Positions 1 through 10,411 of a stretch of 20,638 nucleotides of DNA are shown piece by piece. This stretch comes from Haemophilus sp. C1 (GTDB lineage Bacteria; Pseudomonadota; Gammaproteobacteria; Enterobacterales; Pasteurellaceae). The notes beneath the pieces were generated by a model. The model searched no databases, had not been told where the DNA came from, and saw nothing but the letters and a program-made list of their open reading frames with translations. A program made the position numbers and the translations under genes. The stretch is taken from positions 1-20,638 of the forward strand of contig NZ_LDVZ01000026.1 of NCBI RefSeq assembly GCF_001276515.1. Direction: 5' to 3'. The stretch's first letter is position 1. Each line of letters starts with the position of its first letter.

Positions 1-4
1 TATT

Positions 5-2113
<2,109 letters not shown>

Positions 2114-2126
2114 GTTTAGTAGTAAC

Positions 2127-2166
2127 AAAAAAAATCGGCAGGAAAATTTTCTGCCGATTTTTTATT
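2127..2166 (+). terminator. Rho-independent terminator after the autotransporter
   Basis: AAAATCGGCAG (2131-2141) pairs with CTGCCGATTTT (2151-2161) around an AT-rich loop. It is followed by a T-rich run and preceded by an A run, so it could act in both directions. It starts 14 bases after the stop codon. Confidence 0.9.
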
Positions 2167-2222
2167 TTAAAAGTGCGGTCATTTTTCGTTTGATTTCCAC
2201 CAATTTTTTACCGCTCTTTTAA
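2167..2222. repeat. Imperfect inverted pair of uptake sequences
   Basis: TTAAAAGTGCGGT (2167-2179) carries an exact AAGTGCGGT. ACCGCTCTTTTAA (2210-2222) is its inverse with one mismatch, in the core of the second copy (T for A). The arms could pair over 13 positions with one mismatch across a 30-base loop. It sits directly after the autotransporter terminator. Confidence 0.75.
2171..2179 (+). repeat. DNA uptake sequence core, intergenic
   Basis: Exact AAGTGCGGT with the AT-rich downstream flank typical of H. influenzae uptake sites (CATTTTTCG follows). Confidence 0.9.
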
Positions 2223-2230
2223 TTGCCAAT

Positions 2231-2300
2231 GTAGGGTGGGCGTAAGCCCACGCGTATTATTAATAATATTCTTTTTTTCGTGGGCTTACGCCCACCCTAC
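2231..2300. repeat. REP-like element pair (22-bp perfect inverted repeat)
   Basis: The arms 2231-2252 and 2279-2300 are perfect reverse complements, separated by 26 AT-rich bases. Each arm starts at its outer end with GTAG and contains its own small hairpin: GTGGGC (2236-2241), loop GTAA, GCCCAC (2246-2251). A GTAG foot next to a short GC-rich hairpin, placed as two inverted copies, is the layout of REP elements mobilised by RAYT (REP-associated tyrosine) transposases. No transposase gene is in the window. A simple strong terminator is unlikely because no T run follows either arm. Confidence 0.65.
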
Positions 2301-2423
2301 GGGCTGTAGTCTTCCTTATAGTCTGGAAATAACGTGGCAGGCAAATATACTTTTAAAAATTAACGTAAAAAGGCATAATTGCAGCCCCATTTTTTTATAA
2401 TTATTTGTTTTAGGAGCAAAAAG

Positions 2424-3002
2424 ATGAATATTTTATTATTAGACGGCGGTAAGGCGTTTGGTCATTCTCACGGCGAGTTGAACCACACGCTTCACAAAAA
2501 AGCGAAAGAAGTTTTGACCGAACTTGGACACAATGTAAAAGAAACTATGATTGATGCCGGCTATGATGTTGAGGCAGAAATCGAAAAATTTTTGTGGATG
2601 GATGCCGTAATTTGGCAGATGCCAGGTTGGTGGATGCACGAACCTTGGACAGTGAAAAAATACATAGACGAAGTATTAACTAGCGGGCACGGCAAGTTAT
2701 ATCACAGCGATGGCAGACACAGCGTCAGCCCGACTGAAGGTTATGGCACAGGCGGCTTGTTGCAAGGCAAAAAACATATGCTTTCACTGACTTGGAATGC
2801 ACCGATTGAAGCCTTCACTCGCGAAGGCGACTTCTTCGAAGGCAAAGGTGTCGATGCTTTGTACATGCCTTTCCACAAACTCAACGAGTTCATCGGTTTG
2901 ACACGTTTACCGACATTTTTATGTAATGATGTGGTTAAAAATCCACAGGTAGAACAATATTTATCAGACTACCAAGCACACTTGGAAAAAGTGTTCGGCT
3001 AA
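2424..3002 (+). CDS. mdaB: NAD(P)H:quinone oxidoreductase MdaB
   Basis: This 192-residue flavodoxin-fold protein closely resembles E. coli MdaB (about 193 residues), a flavoprotein that reduces quinones by two electrons and so limits redox cycling in the cytoplasm. Characteristic stretches visible are the N-terminal beta strand and loop MNILLLDGGKAFGHSHG, IWQMPGWWM followed by PWTVKKYIDEV near residues 57-80, and LSLTWNAP. A longer reading frame is open from 2379, but ATG 2424 is chosen because AGGAG lies at 2412-2416 and the protein start then matches the family. A weak CATAAT -10 candidate lies at 2374-2379. The gene stands alone between the REP-like element and a shared terminator with rimO. 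Confidence 0.92.
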   Translation: MNILLLDGGKAFGHSHGELNHTLHKKAKEVLTELGHNVKETMIDAGYDVEAEIEKFLWMDAVIWQMPGWWMHEPWTVKKYIDEVLTSGHGKLYHSDGRHSVSPTEGYGTGGLLQGKKHMLSLTWNAPIEAFTREGDFFEGKGVDALYMPFHKLNEFIGLTRLPTFLCNDVVKNPQVEQYLSDYQAHLEKVFG

Positions 3003-3003
3003 T

Positions 3004-3040
3004 AAAAAATCCATCTTCAATACGAAGATGGATTTTTTTA
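3004..3040. terminator. Bidirectional terminator between mdaB and rimO
   Basis: ATCCATCTTC (3009-3018) pairs with GAAGATGGAT (3024-3033) around a five-base loop, with T6 after it and A6 before it. It fits the end of mdaB on the plus strand and of rimO on the minus strand. Confidence 0.92.
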
Positions 3041-3065
3041 TTTATTTCGTTGAGATTGTTGTTCT

Positions 3066-4403
3066 TTAACAACTTCCCCACAAATCATATTCATCAGAAT
3101 TTGTGATGGTTACTTTAATCACGTCGCCGACTTTTACATTGATTCCGCTTAAATTATCCACATAGACTAAACCATCCACTTCAGGGGCATCGGCTTTGGA
3201 GCGCCCAATAATGCCTTCTTCGTCAATTTCATCCACTAATACATCAAGAGTTTTACCGATTTTTTGTTTTAAACGGTTTGCAGAAATTTCTTGTTGTAAT
3301 TGCATGAAACGATGGAAACGTTCTTCTTTCACATCTTCTGGTACTTGGTCAGCCATCTCTGTTGCAGGTGCGCCTTCAACAGGGCTGAATTTGAAACAGC
3401 CTACGCGATCAAGCTGGGCTTCTTTTAAGAAATCGAGCAATAATTGGAAATCTTCTTCTGTTTCGCCTGGGAAACCTACAATGAAAGTGGAGCGTAATGT
3501 TAAATCTGGGCAAATTTCACGCCATTCTTTAATGCGTTCTAAAGTGCGGTCAATGCTGCCTGGTCTTTTCATCGCTTTTAAGATTTTAGGACTAGCGTGT
3601 TGTAATGGAATGTCTAAATATGGCAAGAGCGTGCCGTCCGCCATTAATGGAATTAAATCATCCACATGTGGATAGGGATACACATAATGTAAGCGAACCC
3701 AAATGCCAAGTTTGCCAAGCTGTTTACAAAGGGTCATTAAATCATTTTTAATTGGCATTCCATTCCAGAAAGCCGTTTTTACACCGCCCTCTTGGCGTTT
3801 TAAATCCATGGAATAAGCGGAAGTGTCTTGTGATACCACAAGTAATTCTTTTACGCCTGCTTCGGCTAAACGTTTTGCTTCGTCCAAAACTTGCGTAATA
3901 GAGCGGCTTTCCAAATCGCCACGCATAGATGGAATAATGCAGAACGTACAACGGTGATCACAGCCTTCAGAGATTTTCAAATAGGCATAATGTTTTGGTG
4001 TCAGTTTTACGCCTTGTTTTGGTACTAAGCTGGTGTAAGGGTTATGTGTCGGTTTTGACACGTATTTGTGAACTTGAGCCATCACTGTTTCATAACTATG
4101 TGGGCCGCTAACTTCCAAAACTTTAGGATGCACTTCACGAATTTGGTCTTCTTTTGCCCCCAAACAGCCAGTCACGATAACTCGCCCATTTTCTTCTAAT
4201 GCTTCGCCAATCGCTTCGAGTGATTCCTGCACGGCACTATCAATAAAGCCACAAGTGTTCACAATCACTAAATCAACATTTTCATAGCTTGGCACAATGT
4301 TGTAACCATCGGTGCGTAGTTCCGTTAAGATTCGTTCAGAATCTACTAAGTTTTTTGGGCAACCAAGGCTTACAAAGCCAATGCTTGGGGTTGAATTTTG
4401 CAT
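3066..4403 (-). CDS. rimO: Ribosomal protein S12 methylthiotransferase RimO
   Basis: This 445-residue radical SAM enzyme adds a methylthio group to the beta carbon of a conserved aspartate of ribosomal protein S12. Three domains are visible. The N-terminal methylthiotransferase domain carries cysteines C15, C51 and C80 for the second iron-sulfur cluster. The radical SAM core has the C148-x3-C152-x2-C155 motif (GCDHRCTFC). The C-terminal TRAM domain spans about residues 375-445. The start [15 protein letters not shown] is diagnostic of RimO rather than MiaB. All expected cluster ligands are present. It is transcribed alone, divergently from the MgtC-like gene, and shares a terminator with mdaB. 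Its substrate gene rpsL lies at 17327 in the same window, on the opposite strand. Confidence 0.96.
   Translation of the reverse strand: MQNSTPSIGFVSLGCPKNLVDSERILTELRTDGYNIVPSYENVDLVIVNTCGFIDSAVQESLEAIGEALEENGRVIVTGCLGAKEDQIREVHPKVLEVSGPHSYETVMAQVHKYVSKPTHNPYTSLVPKQGVKLTPKHYAYLKISEGCDHRCTFCIIPSMRGDLESRSITQVLDEAKRLAEAGVKELLVVSQDTSAYSMDLKRQEGGVKTAFWNGMPIKNDLMTLCKQLGKLGIWVRLHYVYPYPHVDDLIPLMADGTLLPYLDIPLQHASPKILKAMKRPGSIDRTLERIKEWREICPDLTLRSTFIVGFPGETEEDFQLLLDFLKEAQLDRVGCFKFSPVEGAPATEMADQVPEDVKEERFHRFMQLQQEISANRLKQKIGKTLDVLVDEIDEEGIIGRSKADAPEVDGLVYVDNLSGINVKVGDVIKVTITNSDEYDLWGSC
3542..3550 (+). repeat. DNA uptake sequence core, in rimO
   Basis: Exact AAGTGCGGT, antisense to rimO; in the gene it encodes part of D-R-T-L-E. 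Confidence 0.9.
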
Positions 4404-4554
4404 AAAATAACCGTTCTTTCGCTCTATAAAATTTCAAACGCAAGATTTTACTCAATTTTCGCAAGAAAGGCGATAAATTAAAGGCTTGGAAGGGTAAAGA
4501 TTTTAAGCTAAGTGATGTAGAATAAACGATTATGTCGGACTCATTTTTATCATT

Positions 4555-5271
4555 ATGGAAAATTCATCTTTACTTTTAACCGCACTTTTCGATCCTTATC
4601 ACTTAATTATTTTTAGCAAAATGCTATTGGCGATGGTGCTTGGCAGTGTTATTGGCTTAGAGCGTGAGCTTAAGCGCAAACCTGTGGGCGTGAAAACTTG
4701 CGCTATTATTGCCGTCACCACTTGTGTGCTAACGATTGTTTCGATTCAAGCCGCAGAGCATTATGCGCAAGTTTCAGAAAATATTCGTACGGATCCGATG
4801 CGTCTTGCGGCTCAAGTGATTAGTGGCATCGGTTTTTTAGGTGCTGGAGTGATTTTGCATAAGAAAAATGATGCGATTTCAGGTTTAACTACTGCTGCGA
4901 TTATTTGGGCTTCTGCGGGGATCGGTATTGCTGCTGGAGCAGGTTTCGTATTCGATGCGGTGATCGCAACGGTGATGATTTTGGTGTCTATTCGATTAAG
5001 TCCGTTGGTACAACGTTGGGTACATCGTAAATCACAACCTCGTCGGACAAAATTCAATATTCTTGTCAATGATGCGGAAAGTATAGGGAAAGTTACCCAA
5101 TTATTAGTAAATAATCAGTATCGTATTGAACATATACAAGTTAAAGATCAAAGTAGTGGAGAAGTGCGGTTACAAATTCGTTGCTTTTCCATTGATTCCA
5201 CAATGTTGAAAGATGCGTATGCTTTACTTAAAGCGGAAGATGGCGTAATAAGTGTTGAAGTAGATAACTAG
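4555..5271 (+). CDS. MgtC/SapB family inner-membrane protein
   Basis: This 238-residue protein belongs to the MgtC/SapB family. Visible are the conserved GLERELKRKPVGVKTCAIIAV segment near residues 34-54, then R-A-A-Q-V-I-S-G-I-G-F-L-G-A-G-V-I type sequence, and further hydrophobic helices up to about residue 150. A soluble C-terminal part of about 80 residues may be the ACT-like domain seen in longer members. In some pathogens MgtC modulates F-type ATPase and survival in low magnesium, but many SapB/YhiD-like members have no proven role. No Mg transporter gene is adjacent. The start has no clear ribosome-binding site; ATG 4555 is the first in-frame ATG and gives the expected N-terminal helix. 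An uptake sequence is built into codons 9-11 (T-A-L). Confidence 0.85.
   Translation: MENSSLLLTALFDPYHLIIFSKMLLAMVLGSVIGLERELKRKPVGVKTCAIIAVTTCVLTIVSIQAAEHYAQVSENIRTDPMRLAAQVISGIGFLGAGVILHKKNDAISGLTTAAIIWASAGIGIAAGAGFVFDAVIATVMILVSIRLSPLVQRWVHRKSQPRRTKFNILVNDAESIGKVTQLLVNNQYRIEHIQVKDQSSGEVRLQIRCFSIDSTMLKDAYALLKAEDGVISVEVDN
4579..4587 (-). repeat. DNA uptake sequence core, in the MgtC-like gene
   Basis: Exact ACCGCACTT, read in frame as T-A-L near the N-terminus. Confidence 0.9.
5162..5170 (+). repeat. DNA uptake sequence core, in the MgtC-like gene
   Basis: Exact AAGTGCGGT near the 3' end, read in frame inside E-V-R-L. Confidence 0.9.
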
Positions 5272-5306
5272 AAAAAGAATGATTAAATTAAATTTCTTTT
5301 AAATTA

Positions 5307-5315
5307 ACCGCACTT
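5307..5315 (-). repeat. DNA uptake sequence core, intergenic upstream of asd
   Basis: Exact ACCGCACTT followed by a T run, between the MgtC-like gene and asd. No pairing partner lies close by, so it does not form an obvious terminator. Confidence 0.9.
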
Positions 5316-5370
5316 TTTTTTATTTTTTATTTAATTTCTTTCACAAAAGATCAATTTTCATTAAAAATAC

Positions 5371-5399
5371 TTGATTTTGCTAACGCTATCTTGTAATTA
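5371..5399 (+). promoter_or_regulatory. Candidate asd promoter
   Basis: TTGATT (5371-5376) and TAATTA (5394-5399) are separated by 17 bases in an AT-rich stretch 39 bases before the start codon. The -10 match is moderate, so this is tentative. Confidence 0.4.
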
Positions 5400-5437
5400 A
5401 TAATTCTATTCAAACACAACAAACTAAGGAAACAACA

Positions 5438-6553
5438 ATGAAAAATGTAGGCTTTATCGGTTGGCGCGGAATGGTCGGTTCCGTATTAATGGATCGTATG
5501 TCGCAGGAAAATGATTTTGCAAATCTTAATCCCGTATTTTTTACGACTTCACAAGCAGGTCAAAAAGCTCCTGTATTTGGTGGCAAGGATGCAGGCGAAC
5601 TTAAAAATGCATTCGATATTGAAGAACTGAAAAAATTAGACATTATCGTGACTTGCCAAGGAGGCGATTACACCAATGAAGTTTATCCAAAATTAAAAGC
5701 AACTGGTTGGGACGGTTATTGGGTTGATGCCGCGTCTGCATTACGTATGAAAGATGATGCAATTATTGTGCTTGATCCAGTAAACCAACACGTGATTTCT
5801 GAAGGTTTGAAAAAAGGCATTAAAACTTTCGTAGGTGGTAACTGTACGGTAAGCTTAATGCTTATGGCTATCGGCGGTCTATTTGAAAAAGATTTGGTGG
5901 AATGGATTTCTGTGGCAACTTACCAAGCGGCTTCAGGTGCTGGCGCAAAAAATATGCGTGAATTACTTTCACAAATGGGTTTATTAGAACAAGCGGTTTC
6001 AAGCGAATTAAAAGACCCTGCGTCTTCTATTTTAGATATTGAACGTAAAGTGACTGCAGAAATGCGTTCTGATAGCTTTCCAACCGATAACTTCGGTGCC
6101 GCATTAGGTGGTAGCTTAATCCCTTGGATTGATAAACTTCTTCCTGAAACAGGACAAACTAAAGAAGAATGGAAAGGTTATGCAGAAACCAACAAAATTT
6201 TAGGTTTAAGCGACAACCCAATTCCTGTGGATGGTTTATGTGTGCGTATTGGTGCATTACGTTGCCACAGCCAAGCATTCACCATCAAACTGAAAAAAGA
6301 CTTACCATTAGAAGAAATCGAACAAATTATTGCATCACATAATGAATGGGTCAAAGTGATTCCAAACGACAAAGAAACCACATTGCGTGAATTAACGCCA
6401 GCGAAAGTAACAGGTACATTAAGCGTGCCTGTTGGGCGTTTACGTAAATTGGCTATGGGCCCTGAATATTTGGCTGCCTTTACTGTGGGTGACCAATTAT
6501 TATGGGGTGCGGCAGAGCCAGTTCGCCGTATCTTAAAACAATTGGTAGCATAA
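5438..6553 (+). CDS. asd: Aspartate-semialdehyde dehydrogenase
   Basis: This 371-residue enzyme reduces aspartyl phosphate to aspartate semialdehyde with NADPH, at the branch leading to lysine, diaminopimelate, threonine and methionine. The Rossmann start [17 protein letters not shown] fits the Gram-negative form. The catalytic cysteine is C136 in GGNCTVSLM, and the [11 protein letters not shown] segment supplies the active-site histidine. Length equals the known H. influenzae enzyme class. AAGGA at 5426-5430 sits seven bases before the ATG. The gene appears monocistronic, with its own terminator at 6561-6592. Confidence 0.97.
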   Translation: MKNVGFIGWRGMVGSVLMDRMSQENDFANLNPVFFTTSQAGQKAPVFGGKDAGELKNAFDIEELKKLDIIVTCQGGDYTNEVYPKLKATGWDGYWVDAASALRMKDDAIIVLDPVNQHVISEGLKKGIKTFVGGNCTVSLMLMAIGGLFEKDLVEWISVATYQAASGAGAKNMRELLSQMGLLEQAVSSELKDPASSILDIERKVTAEMRSDSFPTDNFGAALGGSLIPWIDKLLPETGQTKEEWKGYAETNKILGLSDNPIPVDGLCVRIGALRCHSQAFTIKLKKDLPLEEIEQIIASHNEWVKVIPNDKETTLRELTPAKVTGTLSVPVGRLRKLAMGPEYLAAFTVGDQLLWGAAEPVRRILKQLVA

Positions 6554-6560
6554 TTGGCAG

Positions 6561-6592
6561 AGTGCGTGAAGTAAAATCTCACGCACTTTTTC
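6561..6592 (+). terminator. Rho-independent terminator after asd
   Basis: AGTGCGTGA (6561-6569) pairs with TCACGCACT (6579-6587), and a short T run follows. The stem resembles a decayed uptake-sequence pair (AGTGCG / CGCACT). Confidence 0.8.
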
Positions 6593-6631
6593 TTTCTTTT
6601 GTATGCGTTGATGTATCCCATCTAAAAACTT

Positions 6632-7576
6632 ATGAATCGAGAATCCAACTTTACTCAATTTGTCTTTACCGAACTGTTACCTTTTTTCAATCAATTTCCA
6701 ACGCAATATTTCACTGGTAAAAATAGCGTTCAAATCACTTATCGGCATTTAATCCACGCTAAAAGTGCGGATAGAAAATTGATGATTTTAGTGAATGGTC
6801 GTGCTGAAAATATGTTGAAATGGTCAGAGCCCGCTTATGATTTTTATCATCAAGGCTATGATGTGTTGCTATTTGATCACCGAGGTCAAGGCTATTCAAC
6901 CCATTTGCTGAAGGATTCTGAAAAAGGGCATTTAGACGAATTTCGTTTCTATGTCGATGATATGGAGAAAATCATCGAAAAAGTGACCGCACTTTTCAAC
7001 TATTCAACGCAGCATTTGCTTGCTCATTCAATGGGATCATTGATTTCAACCTATTATTTGGCAAATTGTGATCATCGCATTAATAAAGCAGTGCTTTCTT
7101 CACCTTTTTACGGTATTCCTTTAAAGCACCCTATTAGAGATGAACTGATTATTGCCCTGATGAATATGTTAAGGCAAGGCGAGCGTTATGTTTTTGGTAA
7201 AGGACCTTATCAACAAGCCCATTTGGAATACAATGAACTAAGTTTCTGTAAAACCAGAATGAAATGGATGAATCGTGTAAATCGTAAAAATCCAGCAATT
7301 CATCTTGGCGGACCAACGTTCCGTTGGGTGCATTTGTTTTTGAATACAATTAAACGTTTGCCGAAACTTATTCCTAAGATTGAAATTCCAATCCTAATTT
7401 TACAAGCCGAAAAAGAAAAAATAGTAGATAACAAAAATCTTGAAAAATTAACCGCACTTTTTCCGAATGCTCAATGTAAAGTTGTATTGAACGCGAAACA
7501 TGAGGTGTTATTTGAGCAAGATGAATTAAGACGGGAAACAATATCTAAGATTTTAGTATTTTTGAATGATGAGTAG
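6632..7576 (+). CDS. pldB: Lysophospholipase L2 (PldB-type alpha/beta hydrolase)
   Basis: This 314-residue alpha/beta hydrolase is likely lysophospholipase L2, which removes the remaining acyl chain from lysophospholipids at the inner membrane. Visible are the oxyanion region ILVNGRAENMLKW (residues 52-64), FDHRGQGYS (81-89), the nucleophile S133 in AHSMGS, and likely catalytic D266 (EKEKIVDN) and H290 (NAKHEVLFE). There is no signal peptide. Two exact uptake sequences are encoded in the same orientation, each giving T-A-L-F. A third near match (AAGTGCGGA, from 6763) also lies in the gene. No clear terminator follows before the tRNA promoter. A generic hydrolase of the same superfamily is the alternative reading. 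Confidence 0.88.
   Translation: MNRESNFTQFVFTELLPFFNQFPTQYFTGKNSVQITYRHLIHAKSADRKLMILVNGRAENMLKWSEPAYDFYHQGYDVLLFDHRGQGYSTHLLKDSEKGHLDEFRFYVDDMEKIIEKVTALFNYSTQHLLAHSMGSLISTYYLANCDHRINKAVLSSPFYGIPLKHPIRDELIIALMNMLRQGERYVFGKGPYQQAHLEYNELSFCKTRMKWMNRVNRKNPAIHLGGPTFRWVHLFLNTIKRLPKLIPKIEIPILILQAEKEKIVDNKNLEKLTALFPNAQCKVVLNAKHEVLFEQDELRRETISKILVFLNDE
6986..6994 (-). repeat. DNA uptake sequence core, first copy in pldB
   Basis: Exact ACCGCACTT, read in frame inside V-T-A-L-F (residues about 118-122). Confidence 0.9.
7451..7459 (-). repeat. DNA uptake sequence core, second copy in pldB
   Basis: Exact ACCGCACTT, read in frame inside L-T-A-L-F (residues about 273-277). Confidence 0.9.
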
Positions 7577-7645
7577 ATTTTTATTCAATAATATATTTAA
7601 TGTGTAGATAAAATATTCAAACAGGTATGTTTTTCAAAAAATGGT

Positions 7646-7673
7646 TTGACATATTTTCTAAAAAACGTATTAT
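7646..7673 (+). promoter_or_regulatory. Promoter of the tRNA cluster
   Basis: A perfect TTGACA (7646-7651) and TATTAT (7668-7673) are 16 bases apart, ending 18 bases before the first tRNA. The next bases are GC-rich (CCGCTC), as expected for stringently controlled stable-RNA promoters. Confidence 0.8.
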
Positions 7674-7691
7674 ACCGCTCACACCGATTGT

Positions 7692-7786
7692 GGTGAGATG
7701 GCCGAGCAGGCTGAAGGCGCTCCCCTGCTAAGGGAGTATGGGGTTAAAAAGCTCCATCGAGGGTTCGAATCCCTCTCTCACCGCCA
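7692..7786 (+). tRNA. tRNA-Ser (anticodon GCU)
   Basis: The class II tRNA has acceptor arms GGTGAGA and TCTCACC, encoded CCA at 7784-7786, anticodon GCT at 7727-7729 in the loop CTGCTAA, a long variable arm, and TTCGAAT in the T loop. It reads AGU and AGC codons. Confidence 0.96.
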
Positions 7787-7806
7787 TTGTTTGTTTTATT
7801 TATTCT

Positions 7807-7883
7807 GCACCCGTAGCTCAGCTGGATAGAGTACTCGGCTACGAACCGAGCGGTCAGAGGTTCGAATCCTCTCGGGTGCGCCA
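7807..7883 (+). tRNA. tRNA-Arg (anticodon ACG), copy 1
   Basis: Acceptor GCACCCG pairs with CGGGTGC; CCA is encoded at 7881-7883. Anticodon ACG is at 7841-7843, expected to be edited to ICG by TadA and to read CGU, CGC and CGA. The T stem is AGAGG/CCTCT. Confidence 0.97.
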
Positions 7884-7940
7884 TTTTTAAAACGGCTCTA
7901 TCTTATTAAAGTGGTTGTGAATAATTAAAGTATCATCTAC

Positions 7941-8017
7941 GCACCCGTAGCTCAGCTGGATAGAGTACTCGGCTACGAACCGAGCGGTCAAAGGTTCGAA
8001 TCCTTTCGGGTGCGCCA
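7941..8017 (+). tRNA. tRNA-Arg (anticodon ACG), copy 2
   Basis: It is identical to copy 1 except for two bases in the T stem: AAAGG/CCTTT, so one G-C pair is replaced by A-T (A7991 with T8005). Anticodon ACG is at 7975-7977. It lies 57 bases after copy 1, in a tandem arrangement. Confidence 0.97.
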
Positions 8018-8110
8018 TTTCTATATTATTACTTTCATTAAAATTTCTTTACTATTCAATATATTTGTTGTATTTCTTTCTCATATCCATTTATTTTTAT
8101 TATTTAAAAT

Positions 8111-8422
8111 ATGAAAAAACAATCTTTACCAACTAAATTTAGTCCATTTGCTTGGGGGCTTGCTGCTTTTTGTTCGCCTATATTATTGTGTCCAATGGCA
8201 TTATTAATTTCTACGGCATTCAGTAAAAATCCTCATCTAACAAACTGGCAAATCAATTTATTTTCAATACTTTTTTGGGTTTATCCCTTTATTCTAGCCA
8301 TTACAGCCCGAATACTATACCTTATTCATCAACATAAACCTAAACTAGCAAATAAATTATTAATATTAAGTGCGGTCATTTTTTATGTGGTTTTAATTAC
8401 GATTTGTAAAATTGGTTTATAA
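8111..8422 (+). CDS. Small three-helix membrane protein, function unknown
   Basis: This 103-residue protein has a basic N-terminus (MKKQSLPTKF) and three hydrophobic segments at about residues 13-36, 48-70 and 81-101, separated by short polar loops including a HQHKPKLANK loop. I do not recognise a catalytic or transport motif. It may belong to a small Pasteurellaceae-specific DUF family (possibly DUF5389, from memory). No Shine-Dalgarno sequence is seen before the ATG, and no promoter is evident, so it may depend on transcription from the tRNA cluster. The uptake sequence inside it and a strong terminator right after its stop support a settled gene rather than a chance frame. Confidence 0.7.
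   Translation: MKKQSLPTKFSPFAWGLAAFCSPILLCPMALLISTAFSKNPHLTNWQINLFSILFWVYPFILAITARILYLIHQHKPKLANKLLILSAVIFYVVLITICKIGL
8368..8376 (+). repeat. DNA uptake sequence core, in the small membrane protein gene
   Basis: Exact AAGTGCGGT, read in frame inside L-S-A-V-I in the third hydrophobic segment. Confidence 0.9.
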
Positions 8423-8456
8423 AAAAATCCTACGATAAAACGTAGGATTTTTTATT
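8421..8456. terminator. Bidirectional terminator between the membrane protein gene and glmU
   Basis: AAAAAATCCTACG (8422-8434) pairs with CGTAGGATTTTTT (8441-8453) around ATAAAA. It abuts the glmU stop codon and overlaps the stop of the preceding gene. Confidence 0.93.
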
Positions 8457-9827
8457 TTATTTTTTCTTTATTGGTCGCTGCCAACCTTGAATATGTCGTT
8501 GAGCAACTCTTGTAATCACTAATTCATTTTCGCCTACATCACGTGTAATTGTTGTGCCTGCACCAATAGTTGCCCCATTTGCGACTTTCACTGGTGCGAC
8601 TAATTGTGTATCAGATCCCACAAATACATCATTACCGATGATCGTTTTAAATTTATTTGCACCATCGTAGTTGCAGGTTATGACACCCGCACCAATATTA
8701 CAATTTGAGCCAATTTGTGAATCGCCAACATAAGTTAGATGATTAACTTTAGAACCTTTACCAACGGTAGATTTTTTAATTTCTACAAAGTTACCGACAT
8801 GCGTTTCGGCTGCGAGTTCTGCGCCTGGGCGTAAACGAGAAAATGGACCAATTGCGGCTTTTTCTCCTACTACAGAATCCTCTAGCACTGAATAGGGTTT
8901 TATTTCTACATCATTGCCAATAACAACATTTTTTAATACGCAACCTACACCAATTTTTACGCGATCACCGAGTTTAACACTACCTTCGATAATAACATTA
9001 ACATCGATTTCCACATCTTTTCCATGTTCTAATGTTCCACGTAGGTCAAAGCGAGCGGGATCGTAGATCATTACGCCTTCAAGTAATAATTTTGAGGCTT
9101 GTTTATTTTGGAAATAACGTTCAAGTGCGGCTAATTGTAAGCGATTATTTGCACCTTCAACTTCCATGACATCTGTTGCTGGTACAGCAACAACTTGGCA
9201 ATTATCTTGGTTTGCGAGAGCAATAAGATCCGTTAAGTAATATTCGCCTTGAGCATTATTATTGCCTACACGAGCTAACCATTTTTTGAAACTTGCACCA
9301 TCGGATACCATAACGCCAGTATTTACTTCTTTAATATTTAGTTGATCAGCATTTGCATCTTTTTGTTCTACAATTGCTACAACATTGCCATTTTCACGGA
9401 TAATTCTCCCATAGCCTGTTGGGTCATCTAAATTTACGGTAAGCAATGCAATGCCATTTTCTGGTTTTGCTTTAATTAACTTTTCTAATGTTTCTTTAGT
9501 TATTAATGGTGCATCGCCGTAAAGTACAACAATATTTTCGTTATCTTTAAAGAAAGGTGCCGCTTGTTGAACTGCATGTGCTGTGCCAAGTTGTTCTGTT
9601 TGTAATACCCAGTTTACTTGTTCATTTGCAAGATGGGAACGCATTAAGTCCCCACCGTGGCCATAGATTAAATGAATATTTTCTGCGCCTAATTGATGAG
9701 CAGTATCAATTACATGTTTCACCATTGGTTTACCAGCGATTGTATGTAGAACTTTAGGTAAATCGGAATACATGCGAGTTCCTTTTCCGGCTGCTAAAAT
9801 TACCGCACTTAATGCTTTTGTAGTCAT
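8457..9827 (-). CDS. glmU: Bifunctional UDP-GlcNAc pyrophosphorylase / glucosamine-1-phosphate acetyltransferase
   Basis: This 456-residue two-domain enzyme acetylates glucosamine-1-phosphate and then couples the product to UTP, giving UDP-N-acetylglucosamine for peptidoglycan and lipooligosaccharide. The N-terminal uridylyltransferase has [15 protein letters not shown] (residues 11-25) and the metal ligands D105 and N227. The C-terminal left-handed beta-helix (from about residue 252) has hexapeptide turns and the acetyltransferase base H363 in VNHLTYVGD. All landmark residues match the E. coli numbering. The start has AGAG upstream, and a plausible promoter lies 37 bases away. The gene is separated from rplL by a terminator, so it is likely transcribed on its own. 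Confidence 0.98.
   Translation of the reverse strand: MTTKALSAVILAAGKGTRMYSDLPKVLHTIAGKPMVKHVIDTAHQLGAENIHLIYGHGGDLMRSHLANEQVNWVLQTEQLGTAHAVQQAAPFFKDNENIVVLYGDAPLITKETLEKLIKAKPENGIALLTVNLDDPTGYGRIIRENGNVVAIVEQKDANADQLNIKEVNTGVMVSDGASFKKWLARVGNNNAQGEYYLTDLIALANQDNCQVVAVPATDVMEVEGANNRLQLAALERYFQNKQASKLLLEGVMIYDPARFDLRGTLEHGKDVEIDVNVIIEGSVKLGDRVKIGVGCVLKNVVIGNDVEIKPYSVLEDSVVGEKAAIGPFSRLRPGAELAAETHVGNFVEIKKSTVGKGSKVNHLTYVGDSQIGSNCNIGAGVITCNYDGANKFKTIIGNDVFVGSDTQLVAPVKVANGATIGAGTTITRDVGENELVITRVAQRHIQGWQRPIKKK
9802..9810 (-). repeat. DNA uptake sequence core, at the start of glmU
   Basis: Exact ACCGCACTT on the plus strand; in glmU it encodes S-A-V at residues 7-9, just before the nucleotide-binding loop. 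Confidence 0.9.
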
Positions 9828-9863
9828 AGATTTTCTCTTTATTTATCAATAATAATGGGAGAT

Positions 9864-9892
9864 ATTTTATCGTAGAAAGGAGAAGATGATAA
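9864..9892 (-). promoter_or_regulatory. Candidate glmU promoter
   Basis: On the minus strand TTATCA (9887-9892) and TAAAAT (9864-9869) are 17 bases apart, between the rplL terminator and glmU. Confidence 0.45.
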
Positions 9893-9927
9893 GTTTTTAA
9901 ATTAAGGAAGTTATGGCTTTTTAGATA

Positions 9928-9960
9928 GGAAAAAACCGATGGTTTCCCATCGGTTTTCTG
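9928..9960 (-). terminator. Terminator of rplJL
   Basis: AAAACCGATGG (9932-9942) pairs with CCATCGGTTTT (9947-9957) around a four-base loop. Read on the minus strand it is followed by T6. Confidence 0.92.
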
Positions 9961-9985
9961 AATTTTAAAGTGGTTAAAATAGAAA

Positions 9986-10369
<384 letters not shown>

Positions 10370-10411
10370 CTAAAATAAATAAAGTTAGATGAAGTAAGAA
10401 ACGCTTAATGA

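Noticed and set aside
2231..2300. CRISPR-like repeat or rho-independent terminator
   Set aside because: There are only two arms in inverted, not direct, orientation and no T run; the REP layout fits better.
3196..3675. 159-codon open frame antisense to rimO
   Set aside because: It is a shadow of rimO codons with Ser- and Lys-rich low-complexity translation and no ribosome site.
6178..6621. 147-codon open frame antisense to the end of asd
   Set aside because: It lies over the conserved C-terminal coding part of asd, shows no recognisable domain and is explained by codon use of the real gene.
9122..9130. Uptake sequence in glmU (AAGTGCGGC)
   Set aside because: One mismatch in the core; listed only exact cores, as with the near copies at 6763, 14650 and 2210.
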